From Chitinophagaceae bacterium (GTDB taxonomy: Bacteria; Bacteroidota; Bacteroidia; Chitinophagales; Chitinophagaceae), in contig JADKJC010000001.1 in NCBI GenBank assembly GCA_016722465.1, forward strand, positions 1,426,001 through 1,490,000: a stretch of 64,000 nt of DNA. Direction: 5' to 3'. A program made the position numbers and the translations under genes. Of the stretch, positions 1-9,220 are shown piece after piece. A model generated the notes under the pieces. It saw only the letters and a list, made by a program, of their open reading frames with translations. It was not told the origin of the DNA and did no database searches. Position 1 is the first letter of the stretch. Every line of letters begins with the position of its first letter.

Positions 1-241
1 TTTTATGGAGTTCGTAATTTCTTTGCTTCGCAAAATACAGCCCAACCAACAATAATACAGCCACAGCAGCATTGATAATGGAATTGATTGCTGCAAAAAT
101 GTGAACATCAAATGACAGGCTTACTTTGCCAGCCAGGTTATACTTTCCCAAAACAGTTACAACAGAAAAAACAATTACAGAGAATACTCCAATGAGCCAT
201 TTCGCTTTTGTATCATTTTTTTGTAAAGAGGGTGTAAGCAT
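1..241 (-). CDS. DUF420 family membrane protein (3' part beyond window)
   Basis: Partial gene: the reading frame starts with ATG at 241 and runs off the left edge. The visible 80 residues hold two hydrophobic segments, roughly residues 15-33 and 46-66, with histidine in the second (DVHIFAAINS). This fits DUF420 (YozB/CtaM-like) proteins, small membrane proteins linked to cytochrome oxidase assembly. It is the last visible gene of the act-cox operon, 74 bp after the SCO gene. The family call rests on the pattern and context; the C-terminus cannot be judged. Confidence 0.7.
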   Translation of the reverse strand, partial: MLTPSLQKNDTKAKWLIGVFSVIVFSVVTVLGKYNLAGKVSLSFDVHIFAAINSIINAAVAVLLLVGLYFAKQRNYELHK

Positions 242-315
242 TTTTTTTAGATAATTATTTAGTTGATAATAAGAAACCCCTGACTGGCAATTTAACAATA
301 CAACTGTTCAGTAGT

Positions 316-1032
316 TTAGCTTCTTCCAAAAAGTTCTTTCAGGAATTCGCCAAAGCTTCTTTTTTTATTTTTCTCAAGCATTAGTAATGGTATGTCTTTA
401 ACCAATTGCTGCATTTTGGTGCTGTCAAAGCCATTGTACCATCCCCTTACCACCCTGTTCCTGTCAAGTAAAAAAAAGTAAGGTGTATGTATAAATATTG
501 AATCTACGTCTGAATCTGCAATGCTTGCTTTCAATTCATGCAATCCAAAATCATAAATCTCTTTTCTATCGCCTGTAACAAACCACCAGCTATCGTGATT
601 GCTCGTAAACCGGTCAGCAAATTTTCTTAGCTGCGGCACAGAGTCATGTTCAGGATCAACACTCACGGAAATAAATTGCACAATGCTGTCCCTGCTGTTG
701 GTAAAAGACCTCTGTAGTTTTTTCATACTTACTGCAAGGCCAGGGCAAATACTCGGGCAGCGGGTAAAGAAAAAATTAACCACAATTATTTTTCCATTCA
801 GTGAATCAAGGGTAACTTTTTTGCCCAGCTGGTTGGTAAAGTCAATATTTTTTGCCTGGTGCCAGGCTGTATCTATGCTGATCCTCCCATTTTTTTTAAT
901 GGTGTCTACATTATCAAAAAAATACCTTGGTGGCATGTGTACAGCATCTTCACTGTAATATTTTACCAGCAGGTACCCTGTAAAAGGCAACGCCGTTGCC
1001 AGTAAAATTCCCAATATCGCCCGCTTGTTCAT
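316..1032 (-). CDS. SCO1/SenC family copper chaperone for cytochrome c oxidase
   Basis: A 238-residue thioredoxin-fold protein with one N-terminal membrane anchor (about residues 5-22). It has the copper-binding CPSIC motif (C92, C96) and the conserved distal histidine H182 (FIHTPYFF). SCO proteins deliver copper to the CuA centre of oxidase subunit II on the periplasmic side. It sits downstream of the oxidase subunits in the same orientation, so it is probably co-expressed as an assembly factor. The family assignment is firm; whether it also acts as a thiol reductase cannot be told. Confidence 0.93.
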   Translation of the reverse strand: MNKRAILGILLATALPFTGYLLVKYYSEDAVHMPPRYFFDNVDTIKKNGRISIDTAWHQAKNIDFTNQLGKKVTLDSLNGKIIVVNFFFTRCPSICPGLAVSMKKLQRSFTNSRDSIVQFISVSVDPEHDSVPQLRKFADRFTSNHDSWWFVTGDRKEIYDFGLHELKASIADSDVDSIFIHTPYFFLLDRNRVVRGWYNGFDSTKMQQLVKDIPLLMLEKNKKRSFGEFLKELFGRS

Positions 1033-1124
1033 ACTATCTCTTTAACGAAAAATGTTCAATAAAAAACCACCGTGCCTTTAACAGGACGATGGCTTAAATG
1101 TTTTGTATACAATACTATTTAAAA

Positions 1125-1556
1125 TTAATCTTTCGCCCCTTTCTCTGTTGCAGCCGGTGCCACCTGTTCTGTTTTAGCCGGCACTCCCTGGTACCTGTTC
1201 CGCAGATTAAGCCAACTGTTACCATCCCATAAAAATGCGATGATAAACCAGATGAACAGGCAAAGTGGAACAACAATGGTCATGATCAAGTTGCGAATTT
1301 CATCTCCCAGGTGCATGAAAATCGAAACAATATAATACGCCTTTGCCAGTGTAAGGATACACACCAATCCTTTAAAAGCAAGTACAAGGGTTGCATTGGG
1401 ATGTTCTCCCTTGTGCATGTTATAAATAACAAGGCCTATTGCCAATTCAATGATGGTTAAAACAGACAATAACCAAAATGTTCTCCATATCTTTTTTGTA
1501 CCTCCCGAATGATTGGGATGAAAAGTAATTTCCGGAGATGAAGCTTGTGCTGACAT
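1125..1556 (-). CDS. cytochrome c oxidase subunit IV family protein
   Basis: A 143-residue protein with three predicted membrane helices (about 26-46, 55-78 and 90-112) and charged ends, the layout of bacterial oxidase subunit IV (CtaF/CyoD-like). It follows the main subunit III gene by 45 bp on the same strand. It probably stabilises the aa3 oxidase complex in the inner membrane. The C-terminal 30 residues are Ala/Glu-rich and probably cytoplasmic. There are no cofactor ligands, as expected for this subunit. Confidence 0.85.
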   Translation of the reverse strand: MSAQASSPEITFHPNHSGGTKKIWRTFWLLSVLTIIELAIGLVIYNMHKGEHPNATLVLAFKGLVCILTLAKAYYIVSIFMHLGDEIRNLIMTIVVPLCLFIWFIIAFLWDGNSWLNLRNRYQGVPAKTEQVAPAATEKGAKD

Positions 1557-1601
1557 AATTCTTTTATTTATTGAAAAGTTCTTTCTATTTGTTGCTGATA
1601 A

Positions 1602-2480
1602 TTAGATAAGATAAAAACATAAGAATACAAATACCCAAACAAGATCTACAAAGTGCCAGTACAAACCAGCTTTTTCAATCATCTCATAATGCCCACGCTG
1701 GTCAAAATGTCCCATCTTGGTTTTAAGATACATTACAATATTTATTACTACCCCTGAGAATACGTGAAAACCATGAAAACCAGTGATGCCAAAAAAGTAA
1801 CCCCCAAAAGCTATTGGTCCGGTATTACTTGCTTTCAGGTCTGACTCCTGGATAAATTTTATCAATTCAGCATTGGACATTGCGGCTACACTGTGATGAG
1901 CTTCACCGCCATGATGCAGGGTGGAAGCAATACTGGCTAACTGCTCATGTGGTGTTGCCTGCAATGCTGCGGCTATTGCTTCATGAGATAATTCAGCTCC
2001 CCATGGATTCGCTTTTACAGTTGTTGGCAAAACAGAAAGGGTTCCATCACTTAGCAAAGCAACGTGTTCGCCGGTTAATAAATGCGTCCATTCCCATGCC
2101 TGGCAACTTAAAAAAGCAATGCCGCCGATAATGGTCATGATCATGTATTTCTCAACGCCCTTTTTATTCATATTGTGCCCTTCATGCACTGCCAATACCA
2201 TTGTAACAGAGCTGGCGATCAAAATAAAGGTCATTAAACTTACAAATGCTAATGGCAGGTTAGCGTGTCCTGCAAAAGGAAATGAATTGAACACATGGTT
2301 TGGATCAGCCCAAAAATTTTGACTGAACCTGATAGTACCATAGCTGATAAGGAAAGCGCCGAAAGTAAAAGCATCACTCATCAAAAAATACCACATCATT
2401 ACTTTACCATAGCTGGCGTTGAATGGACTCCTGCCACCGCTCCACCATTTCGTTTCCTTTTGTACTGCTGCTGTAGACAT
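1602..2480 (-). CDS. cytochrome c oxidase subunit III (long form)
   Basis: A 292-residue subunit III of haem-copper oxidase. The ends are typical: an N-terminal KVMMWYFLMSDAFTFG segment and a C-terminal GFHGFHVFSG ... YWHFVDLVWVFVF segment. Between them, about residues 135-225, lies an unusually long, Ala/His-rich insertion with little hydrophobicity. Subunit III binds subunit I and protects it from turnover-linked inactivation. It is preceded by a short repeat island (2481-2540), and a second, shorter subunit III gene lies upstream. ATG at 2480 is the natural start. Confidence 0.92.
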   Translation of the reverse strand: MSTAAVQKETKWWSGGRSPFNASYGKVMMWYFLMSDAFTFGAFLISYGTIRFSQNFWADPNHVFNSFPFAGHANLPLAFVSLMTFILIASSVTMVLAVHEGHNMNKKGVEKYMIMTIIGGIAFLSCQAWEWTHLLTGEHVALLSDGTLSVLPTTVKANPWGAELSHEAIAAALQATPHEQLASIASTLHHGGEAHHSVAAMSNAELIKFIQESDLKASNTGPIAFGGYFFGITGFHGFHVFSGVVINIVMYLKTKMGHFDQRGHYEMIEKAGLYWHFVDLVWVFVFLCFYLI

Positions 2481-2540
2481 AATAAGTTATAAGTTATAAG
2501 TTCTGAGTTATAAGTTATTTTATAAGTTATAGGTAGTTAG
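2481..2540. repeat. ATAAGTT short tandem/dispersed repeats
   Basis: The intergenic region between the two subunit III genes holds five exact copies of ATAAGTT (and a few degenerate ones), some directly adjacent, others spaced by a few bases. It is low-complexity A/T-rich DNA inside the operon. I see no hairpin with a T-tract and no promoter match in it. Confidence 0.8.
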
Positions 2541-2590
2541 TGTTAAGAAGGCGGCTTATTCAGCCGGTTACTTACTCCTTATAACAGTGT

Positions 2591-3157
2591 TTATCGTATC
2601 GCCAATAAAAAGATCAATAAATAGATCCATAAAAAATCAACAAAATGCCAGTAAGTAGCCATCACGTCTACTGGTACTGAGTTGTAATTTCTAACGGACT
2701 TACTGAAAGCTTTTGCAAATGTCACCATGAGCGCTACAATTCCTCCTACCACGTGTGCCCCATGCAAACCAACAATCACATATAAAAAAGACACCGCAAC
2801 ATTCTTATTCATTGGGAGCCCGTTTTTTGCAAGTATTGTAAACCCAACTACCTGCAATGCAACAAACAACAATCCCAAAATGAATGTAACTGTTATCAAT
2901 GATCTGTAAGCCGGTATCTCCCTGTTTTTAAACTTTCGCTGGGCCTGCCACATGGTAATACTACTTGCTATCATTGCCGCAGTGCTGTACCAAAAAGCAA
3001 TTGGCAACTCAAATGATAACCAGTTTGCCTGGTTTCGCTTAACAATGTATGCGCTGGTTAAACCGGCAAACATCATTAATATACTTGCAATAGCTACCCA
3101 AAGGGTAAACTTATGCGGATGTATTTTTTTTCGTTGTTCCATTGCCACTGTTCTCAT
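2591..3157 (-). CDS. cytochrome c oxidase subunit III (short paralogue)
   Basis: A 188-residue heme-copper oxidase subunit III-like protein with five predicted membrane helices. It contains the family signatures GLHGAHVVGGI and TYWHFVDFLWIYLL. It lacks the long insertion of the neighbouring paralogue at 1602-2480. Two starts are possible: ATG at 3157, or ATG at 3142 giving an N-terminus MEQRKKIHPHKF. It lies between ctaB and the long subunit III gene, so both are probably made together with the oxidase. Confidence 0.92.
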   Translation of the reverse strand: MRTVAMEQRKKIHPHKFTLWVAIASILMMFAGLTSAYIVKRNQANWLSFELPIAFWYSTAAMIASSITMWQAQRKFKNREIPAYRSLITVTFILGLLFVALQVVGFTILAKNGLPMNKNVAVSFLYVIVGLHGAHVVGGIVALMVTFAKAFSKSVRNYNSVPVDVMATYWHFVDFLWIYLLIFLLAIR

Positions 3158-3193
3158 AATCCACGCTTCCTTTTACAGGATATTTTATTTGTT

Positions 3194-4168
3194 TTACAGG
3201 TTAGCGTACACCTGTACTAAATTGAAATAACTTGTTTGTTGCTGACGAATTTGCCCGTTTCTGTCGGCAAACAATGCCAGCAGTACAATCATCAGGTAAA
3301 AATAAGAACTGAACATAACCGACCTTGCACTTTTCACATCCATTTTTAAGAACAACTTTATGCTCACAAAAACCATCCACCCGTTGCAGGCTGTTAATAT
3401 CCATAAACTTGTTAAACCTGCGATATCAAAATAATAAGGCAACAATCCAAATGGTATCATCAACGCACTGTAAATAACTGTTTGCAATGCCGTGAATTTT
3501 GTAGGCCCTTTATCACCAGGTAATAATTTAAATCCTGCTGCACTGTAATCGTTGTGTGCTATCCAGGCAATTGCCCAAAAATGAGGAAACTGCCATAAAA
3601 ACTGTATGCCAAACAATATCCATCCACCTGCAGTAAAACTTCCGGTAGCTGCTACCCAGCCAATGAGGCAGGGAATAGCTCCGGGTATTGCCCCCACCAG
3701 CACTGCAATGGAGTTTACCTTTTTTAACGGCGTATAAATAAATCCGTATAAAAAAAGACTGAACAATCCGGTAAGTGCCGCCTGGTAGTTGAACCAATAC
3801 CAGAGTATAAAAACACCTGTAATGCCAGCAATGATGGCAAACGAAGTAGCTTCATTCACACCCATTCTGCCACTGGCAACAGGACGGCCAGCAGTACGTT
3901 TCATAATTGCATCAGTGTCTTTTTCTGCAATTTGGTTGATTGCATTGGCAGATCCGGTAACGAGCATTCCTCCAACAAAAAGTAAAAGAACTGATAATAA
4001 TCTCGGCCTCACGTAGTACAGTTCGTTCGGTGCAATTAAAAAACTCACCACAGTACTAAACACTACCATGAAACTTAAAGTGAATTTAATTAACTGAAAA
4101 TAATCTTTCACTTTAGTTGCCAACGCAAACGATGTTGAGTTGCTTATGGTAGTATTGTCATTCGGCAT
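3194..4168 (-). CDS. ctaB: protoheme IX farnesyltransferase (haem O synthase)
   Basis: A 324-residue polytopic UbiA-family prenyltransferase. It adds a farnesyl group to haem B to make haem O, the precursor of the haem A used by the aa3 oxidase. The Asp-rich motif NAINQIAEKDTDAIMKRT and the following RPVASGRM are present, as is the second polar loop around AHNDYSAAGFKLLPGDKGP. It lies 84 bp downstream of coxA in the operon, the usual place in Bacteroidota. No ctaA (haem A synthase) is seen in this window. Confidence 0.95.
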   Translation of the reverse strand: MPNDNTTISNSTSFALATKVKDYFQLIKFTLSFMVVFSTVVSFLIAPNELYYVRPRLLSVLLLFVGGMLVTGSANAINQIAEKDTDAIMKRTAGRPVASGRMGVNEATSFAIIAGITGVFILWYWFNYQAALTGLFSLFLYGFIYTPLKKVNSIAVLVGAIPGAIPCLIGWVAATGSFTAGGWILFGIQFLWQFPHFWAIAWIAHNDYSAAGFKLLPGDKGPTKFTALQTVIYSALMIPFGLLPYYFDIAGLTSLWILTACNGWMVFVSIKLFLKMDVKSARSVMFSSYFYLMIVLLALFADRNGQIRQQQTSYFNLVQVYANL

Positions 4169-4252
4169 AAAACCTCACTTATAATCTTTTGGAACACCCG
4201 AAAGATAACATACTCTATTTTAAATGAACTTCTTAATAAAATAACCCACTGA

Positions 4253-6055
4253 TTAGTGATGACTTTCGTTCTCACCAACTGGCTCAATCTGTGAAATAAA
4301 CTCTCTTCCGTCTTTACCATAGTCGTAAGCACCACGGTGAACTTCTGGTATTTCACCAGGCCAGTTACCATGGCCGGGGCGTATTGGAGTTGTCCATTCC
4401 AATGTATTTGCTCCCCATGGATTGGTGCTTGTAACTTTTCTTCCTTTAAAAATGCTGTAGAAGAAATTGAAAACAAACAATAATTGGGCTGCAAAAACTA
4501 TCATAGATACAAAACTGATGAATTCATTCAATCCACCGAATTGCTTGAATGATTCCCACATAGAGAAATCATAGTAGCGGCGTGGCATACCTGCCAAACC
4601 TTCGTAGTGCATTGGCCAGAAAATCAAGTATGCTCCAACAATGGATATCCAGAAATGGATATAAGCCATTGTATTGTTAAGGAAACGGCCATACATTTTA
4701 GGAAACCAGTGATATACGCCCGCAAACATTCCAAAGAAAGATGCAACACCCATTACAATATGGAAGTGAGCGATTACAAAATAAGTATCATGCAGGTGAA
4801 TATCCAACGCTGAATTACCCAGGAAAATACCTGTTAAACCACCGCTGATAAACATGCTTACAAAACCAATGGCAAACAACATAGCTGGGGTAAACCTGAT
4901 ATTGCCCCGCCACAAAGTGGTAAGCCAGTTAAATACTTTAATGGCAGAAGGCACGGCTATCAATAATGTAAGCAACACAAAGAATGCGCCGAGGAATGGA
5001 TTCAATCCTGTTACAAACATGTGGTGTGCCCAAACCAGGAAGGCCAGGATAGCAATAGCAAACATTGAACCCACCATCGCCATATAACCAAAGATTGGCT
5101 TGCGGCTGTTAACACTTAATATTTCCGATGACATCCCCATTGCCGGCAAGAGGATAATGTATACTTCAGGGTGACCTAAGAACCAGAATAAATGCTGGAA
5201 CAGGATCGCACTTCCGCCTTCATTTGGTAATATTTTTCCTCCGATTACAATATCACTCAGGAAGAAACTCGTTCCCAGGTTACGATCGAATAATAAAAGA
5301 ATAGCACCTGATAATAACACTGGGAAAGACAATACTCCTAATATCGCTGTAAAGAACAATGCCCATACAGTTAGTGGCATTCTTGTCATGCTCATGCCTT
5401 TTGTACGCAGGTTAAGAATGGTTGAAATATAATTCAACCCGCCAAGCAATGAACTTACTATGAACATCGCCATGCTCACCAGCCAAAGATCCATACCTAT
5501 TTTAGAACCACTTGATGCATCACCCAGGGCACTCAATGGCGGATAGATCGTCCAGCCACCACTAGCAGGCCCTGTTTGAACAAACAAAGAAGAGAACATA
5601 ATAATAGATGCAAGAAAAAAGAACCAGTAGCTAAGCATATTCAGCATCGGCGAAGCCATATCCCTTGCACCAATTTGTAAAGGGATTAAGAAGTTGGCAA
5701 ATGTACCACTAAGACCTGCTGTTAATACAAAGAATACCAGGATGGTGCCATGCATGGTAACCAATGCATAATAAAATTCCGGGTTCAGTTTACCTCCTTT
5801 TGCCCAGTGCCCAAGCAAGTCCTCCAGCCATGGAAAGGTAGCTTCCGGATACCCTAACTGAAGGCGAAACAATACAGAGAACAAACCCCCAATGATAGCC
5901 CAGATAATACCAGTTATTAAAAACTGTTTGGAGATCATTTTATGATCCTGGCTAAAAACGTACTTTGATATGAAGGTTTCATGATGATGGTGCTCATGGT
6001 GAGCATCATGTGCTGAATGAAGATCTTCATGGTGTAGTGCTGCTGAGGTACTCAT
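4253..6055 (-). CDS. ctaD: cytochrome c oxidase subunit I
   Basis: A 600-residue catalytic subunit of an aa3-type oxidase with 12 core membrane helices. The CuB/haem a3 motif GHPEVYI (His-Tyr pair), the HHMF pair, and the haem ligands in HDTYFVIAHFHIV and TMHGT are all visible. The N-terminus is extremely His-rich (about 12 His in the first 28 residues), which might bind metal. It reduces oxygen to water and pumps protons, taking electrons from subunit II encoded 35 bp upstream. Confidence 0.97.
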   Translation of the reverse strand: MSTSAALHHEDLHSAHDAHHEHHHHETFISKYVFSQDHKMISKQFLITGIIWAIIGGLFSVLFRLQLGYPEATFPWLEDLLGHWAKGGKLNPEFYYALVTMHGTILVFFVLTAGLSGTFANFLIPLQIGARDMASPMLNMLSYWFFFLASIIMFSSLFVQTGPASGGWTIYPPLSALGDASSGSKIGMDLWLVSMAMFIVSSLLGGLNYISTILNLRTKGMSMTRMPLTVWALFFTAILGVLSFPVLLSGAILLLFDRNLGTSFFLSDIVIGGKILPNEGGSAILFQHLFWFLGHPEVYIILLPAMGMSSEILSVNSRKPIFGYMAMVGSMFAIAILAFLVWAHHMFVTGLNPFLGAFFVLLTLLIAVPSAIKVFNWLTTLWRGNIRFTPAMLFAIGFVSMFISGGLTGIFLGNSALDIHLHDTYFVIAHFHIVMGVASFFGMFAGVYHWFPKMYGRFLNNTMAYIHFWISIVGAYLIFWPMHYEGLAGMPRRYYDFSMWESFKQFGGLNEFISFVSMIVFAAQLLFVFNFFYSIFKGRKVTSTNPWGANTLEWTTPIRPGHGNWPGEIPEVHRGAYDYGKDGREFISQIEPVGENESHH

Positions 6056-6090
6056 CTATTTATATTATTTTACAATAATCAATTTAAAAA

Positions 6091-7152
6091 TTAATTTGCC
6101 TTTACTACTGCTGCCACTGGCGGAGTGGCTGATTTTGCAGTACTGTCAGCAGGTGCTGTTTCCCTTGGTTTTGTTTCCGGACGAACCGACCAGATTTCCG
6201 GTTTTTGATCTGCCAGCCATTTGTTGTATTCTGCTTCAGTTTCCACAATAATCACTCCTCTCATGGAATAGTGCCCTCTGCCGCACATTTGGTCGCAACT
6301 GATCTCATAAGTGAAATTAGCATTGTGGGTTTTTTCCTTCATTTGCACTGTAGTATACAAAGGAGTAAACCATAAAGTGGTGGGTATCCCTGGTACTGCA
6401 TCCATTTTTAACCTGAAGTGAGAAAGGCCCACATCATGAATTACATCCTGTGCATTGATAACAAATTTTACCGGTTTGCCTACAGGCAAATGCATGGTTG
6501 TACCTACATGTATATCGTCATGACTTGCAGGATCATCAAAATCAACGCCCAGGCTATTGGCCCCTTTTGTTAATTTATAATTCTTTCGACCCAATGTTTT
6601 ATCGGCTCCGGGATAGCGGAATTCCCATCCAAACTGGTGACCCGTTACTTCTACTACAATGGCATCTTTTGGTGCTTCTCCCGTCATTTTAAACCAATAC
6701 TTCAAACCAAATACCACCAATACGGTAAGGAATATTGCCGGAACGGTAGTCCAGATCAACTCCAGTTTTGTATTGTGGGGAAAGTAATATGCTTTACGGT
6801 CATCTTTTTCCTGGTATTTATAAGCAAACCAGAACAGAAGGATTTGAGTAATAAAGAAAACCACACCTGTTACTGCCAATGTAATGTAAAGCATCAGGTC
6901 GATCTTTTCACCATGATCGGATGCTGCACCTTGGGGGAATAATGTTTTGCCATAATACAAATCATTACACCACCAGCAGCCAATAAGGCCCAGTACTAAA
7001 AATGAAATCAATAAAAAAGCATTGATCTTATTATTTTGCTTCCGGGCTTTTTCTTCCCCCTTCAGCACGCTTACATATTCACTTGCTTTCGCAATCTGAA
7101 AAATGACTACGAAAATCATTACTGCAATCGCTACCAACAAAATTTCTGTCAT
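6091..7152 (-). CDS. ctaC: cytochrome c oxidase subunit II
   Basis: A 353-residue subunit II with an extra N-terminal membrane helix (about 1-20) ahead of the two usual ones (about 43-63 and 87-112). The periplasmic cupredoxin domain has the CuA site CDQMCGRGHYSM (C286, C290, H294, M297). There is no CxxCH motif, so this is an aa3 rather than caa3 enzyme and must receive electrons from a separate cytochrome domain, probably of the ACIII encoded upstream. A Pro/Ala-rich tail follows residue 325. Confidence 0.95.
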   Translation of the reverse strand: MTEILLVAIAVMIFVVIFQIAKASEYVSVLKGEEKARKQNNKINAFLLISFLVLGLIGCWWCNDLYYGKTLFPQGAASDHGEKIDLMLYITLAVTGVVFFITQILLFWFAYKYQEKDDRKAYYFPHNTKLELIWTTVPAIFLTVLVVFGLKYWFKMTGEAPKDAIVVEVTGHQFGWEFRYPGADKTLGRKNYKLTKGANSLGVDFDDPASHDDIHVGTTMHLPVGKPVKFVINAQDVIHDVGLSHFRLKMDAVPGIPTTLWFTPLYTTVQMKEKTHNANFTYEISCDQMCGRGHYSMRGVIIVETEAEYNKWLADQKPEIWSVRPETKPRETAPADSTAKSATPPVAAVVKAN

Positions 7153-7261
7153 GATGCAAAGTTATTTACATTAACTACTTATGTTATTCTATTGTTTAAA
7201 TACCCTGTTACTGCTTGGCAGGTATCTCTCACAAAACCCAAGTCATTTTTTAATTCCGGCA

Positions 7262-8503
7262 TTAAGTATGATGAATCATACTTTCTTTCAGGAAAGGATG
7301 ATTCTTTGGTGTCAGGGAATGTTTGCTCAGAAACGCACCCGCTCTCCACATAATAATTCCAATAAATAAAGCGGCGATTCCAAATTCAAAAGGCAATAAC
7401 TCTGCTTTATCTTTCATAGTGCCCGGCATTACCATTTGCCAAAAGTCTATCCAGTGGCCAAAGATGATCAATACTGCCATAAAGGTTAGCAGTGTGTAAT
7501 TTCTTTTAGAAGCTTTCTTCATCAATATCAGCAACGGACATACAAAGTTTAGGATAAGGTTGAGGAAGAAGATACCACGGTATGGGCCGAATACACGGAT
7601 CTTAAAGTAGCCTGTTTCTTCCGGCATATTTGCATACCAGATCAGCATATACTGCGAAAACCACAGGTAAGTCCAGAAAACCGAAAAAGCAAACATGAAT
7701 TTTCCGATGTCGTGTATGTGTTCTTCAGTAACATATTCTAACTGTCCACGATTTTTCAGGAAAACGATGAACAGTGCAATCAATGACATACCGGATACAA
7801 AAGAACTTGCAAATGTGTACCAGCTGTACATAGTACTATACCAATGAGCATCAATACTCATCAGCCATAACCATGGAATTGTTGACCCTACCGTTAAACC
7901 AAAAACAACAATAAAGAGCGAAGCATAAATAATGTTCTTTTTGATCCACCTGTCACCTTCTTCATAATCCATGTGGCCTGCATTATCACTTTCAAGGCTG
8001 AGAGAACGCATTTTTTTGCCCAGTATCCACCATAGAAAAATCGTGATGGCGCTAAATATGCTAAAAAATACAGGGTTCAAAAATCCACTTTTACCCAGCA
8101 ATATTTTATCATTGGCTACAACTTCTTTATTAACCCAGTGATAGATATCATCTCTGCCACCCCAAACAATTGACATTAAAATTAAAAAGGCGATCGCCCC
8201 CAACACCGGCACCACACTGGAGATGGCCTCGGGTACACGCCTTAATGCCACCTGCCAGCCACCCATTGCAAGTGTAGTAACACCAATAAAAAACATACTT
8301 GCATTTACTACCAGCAACCAAAACACGCAGTTTTGAAGTAACACAGCCCAAAAACGGGTACTGCTTGCATTTTCTCCACCATGGCCTGCATGGGTAAATG
8401 GATGGTAAACAATGAAGCCGTAAAGCAGTGCAATTACACCAACCCCGATAAGACCCATTGTCCATTTCTTATAACTGCCAGGTAACTCGAATGATTGACT
8501 CAT
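7262..8503 (-). CDS. actF: alternative complex III membrane subunit ActF
   Basis: A 413-residue polytopic membrane protein with about ten predicted helices, matching the ActF quinol:cytochrome c oxidoreductase subunit that follows actE in act clusters. ActF is thought to contribute a proton pathway and to pair with ActC. The spacing from actE is 28 bp. A 109 bp gap separates it from coxB, without an evident terminator. The call relies on the conserved gene order and the hydrophobic pattern. Confidence 0.9.
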   Translation of the reverse strand: MSQSFELPGSYKKWTMGLIGVGVIALLYGFIVYHPFTHAGHGGENASSTRFWAVLLQNCVFWLLVVNASMFFIGVTTLAMGGWQVALRRVPEAISSVVPVLGAIAFLILMSIVWGGRDDIYHWVNKEVVANDKILLGKSGFLNPVFFSIFSAITIFLWWILGKKMRSLSLESDNAGHMDYEEGDRWIKKNIIYASLFIVVFGLTVGSTIPWLWLMSIDAHWYSTMYSWYTFASSFVSGMSLIALFIVFLKNRGQLEYVTEEHIHDIGKFMFAFSVFWTYLWFSQYMLIWYANMPEETGYFKIRVFGPYRGIFFLNLILNFVCPLLILMKKASKRNYTLLTFMAVLIIFGHWIDFWQMVMPGTMKDKAELLPFEFGIAALFIGIIMWRAGAFLSKHSLTPKNHPFLKESMIHHT

Positions 8504-8531
8504 CTAACTCTTTATTTTGAATGAACGTTTT

Positions 8532-9191
8532 TTATTTTGTTTTTTTAGCCGCTGCACTGCTGTCTGCTGCAGGGGCTGTTGTGGTTGCTGCCGCTTCGGT
8601 TGCTGTTGCTTTTGGCTGCAGCATTCTTACATACTGTATAATTTGCCAGCGCTGTTTGCTGCTCAATTGCGATGCATAGCTTCCCATGTTGTTCTTTCCG
8701 TAATTAATGGAATGATACATGGTGCCATCAGCAAGTTTCACGTATTGATCGAGTGTAAGGTTAACGATACCGCCAACTTTTCCGGAAGTTGCCAAAGGGC
8801 CGTTTGCCTTACCTTCAGCACCGTGGCAAATGGCGCAATTGATATTAAATAACCTTGATGCCTCTGCACTGTCTTTCCCATCTAACGGAGGTAAGGGGTT
8901 TTTTACCATTGCACTCTGTGCATAACCTGCCGAATCGTCTGACAAAGTATAAGGCGGCAAATCGCTGGTACTCATTGTACCGATAACGGGCTTGCTGTTA
9001 TAAAATATCTTTTCCCCTATTTGAGCAGGATCATTAGTATATTTCGTTGAATCAAGCAACGCATAGGTTTCAACTGCCCGGCTGTAGGTCATATCAGGCA
9101 TGTATATTTTTCCCGGCTTATCATTACCGCCCCCACAGCTAACCAATACTACAGCAGTTGCAATGACGGTAAAAAATTTAGTTCGTTTCAT
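8532..9191 (-). CDS. actE: alternative complex III monohaem cytochrome c subunit ActE
   Basis: A 219-residue lipoprotein: the N-terminus ends in the lipobox LVSC (Cys19). One haem c site CAICH lies at residues 119-123, with a candidate methionine ligand near YGKNNMGSYASQL. The C-terminal 30 residues are Ala/Thr-rich. In ACIII this subunit is a terminal electron carrier facing the oxidase, which suits a neighbouring subunit II that lacks haem c. It lies 29 bp after actD. Confidence 0.93.
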   Translation of the reverse strand: MKRTKFFTVIATAVVLVSCGGGNDKPGKIYMPDMTYSRAVETYALLDSTKYTNDPAQIGEKIFYNSKPVIGTMSTSDLPPYTLSDDSAGYAQSAMVKNPLPPLDGKDSAEASRLFNINCAICHGAEGKANGPLATSGKVGGIVNLTLDQYVKLADGTMYHSINYGKNNMGSYASQLSSKQRWQIIQYVRMLQPKATATEAAATTTAPAADSSAAAKKTK

Positions 9192-9220
9192 TTATCAGCT
9201 TCAGTTAAACAATGAATCAA

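Noticed and set aside
599..958. 119-codon frame opposite the SCO gene
   Set aside because: No recognisable protein; the minus strand carries a complete SCO protein with its copper ligands.
2481..2540. Regularly repeated ATAAGTT units considered as a CRISPR array
   Set aside because: Units are only 7 bp, often contiguous, without unique spacers or cas genes.
7153..7261. Terminator between actF and coxB
   Set aside because: No G/C stem with T-tract is visible, so the act and cox parts are treated as one operon.
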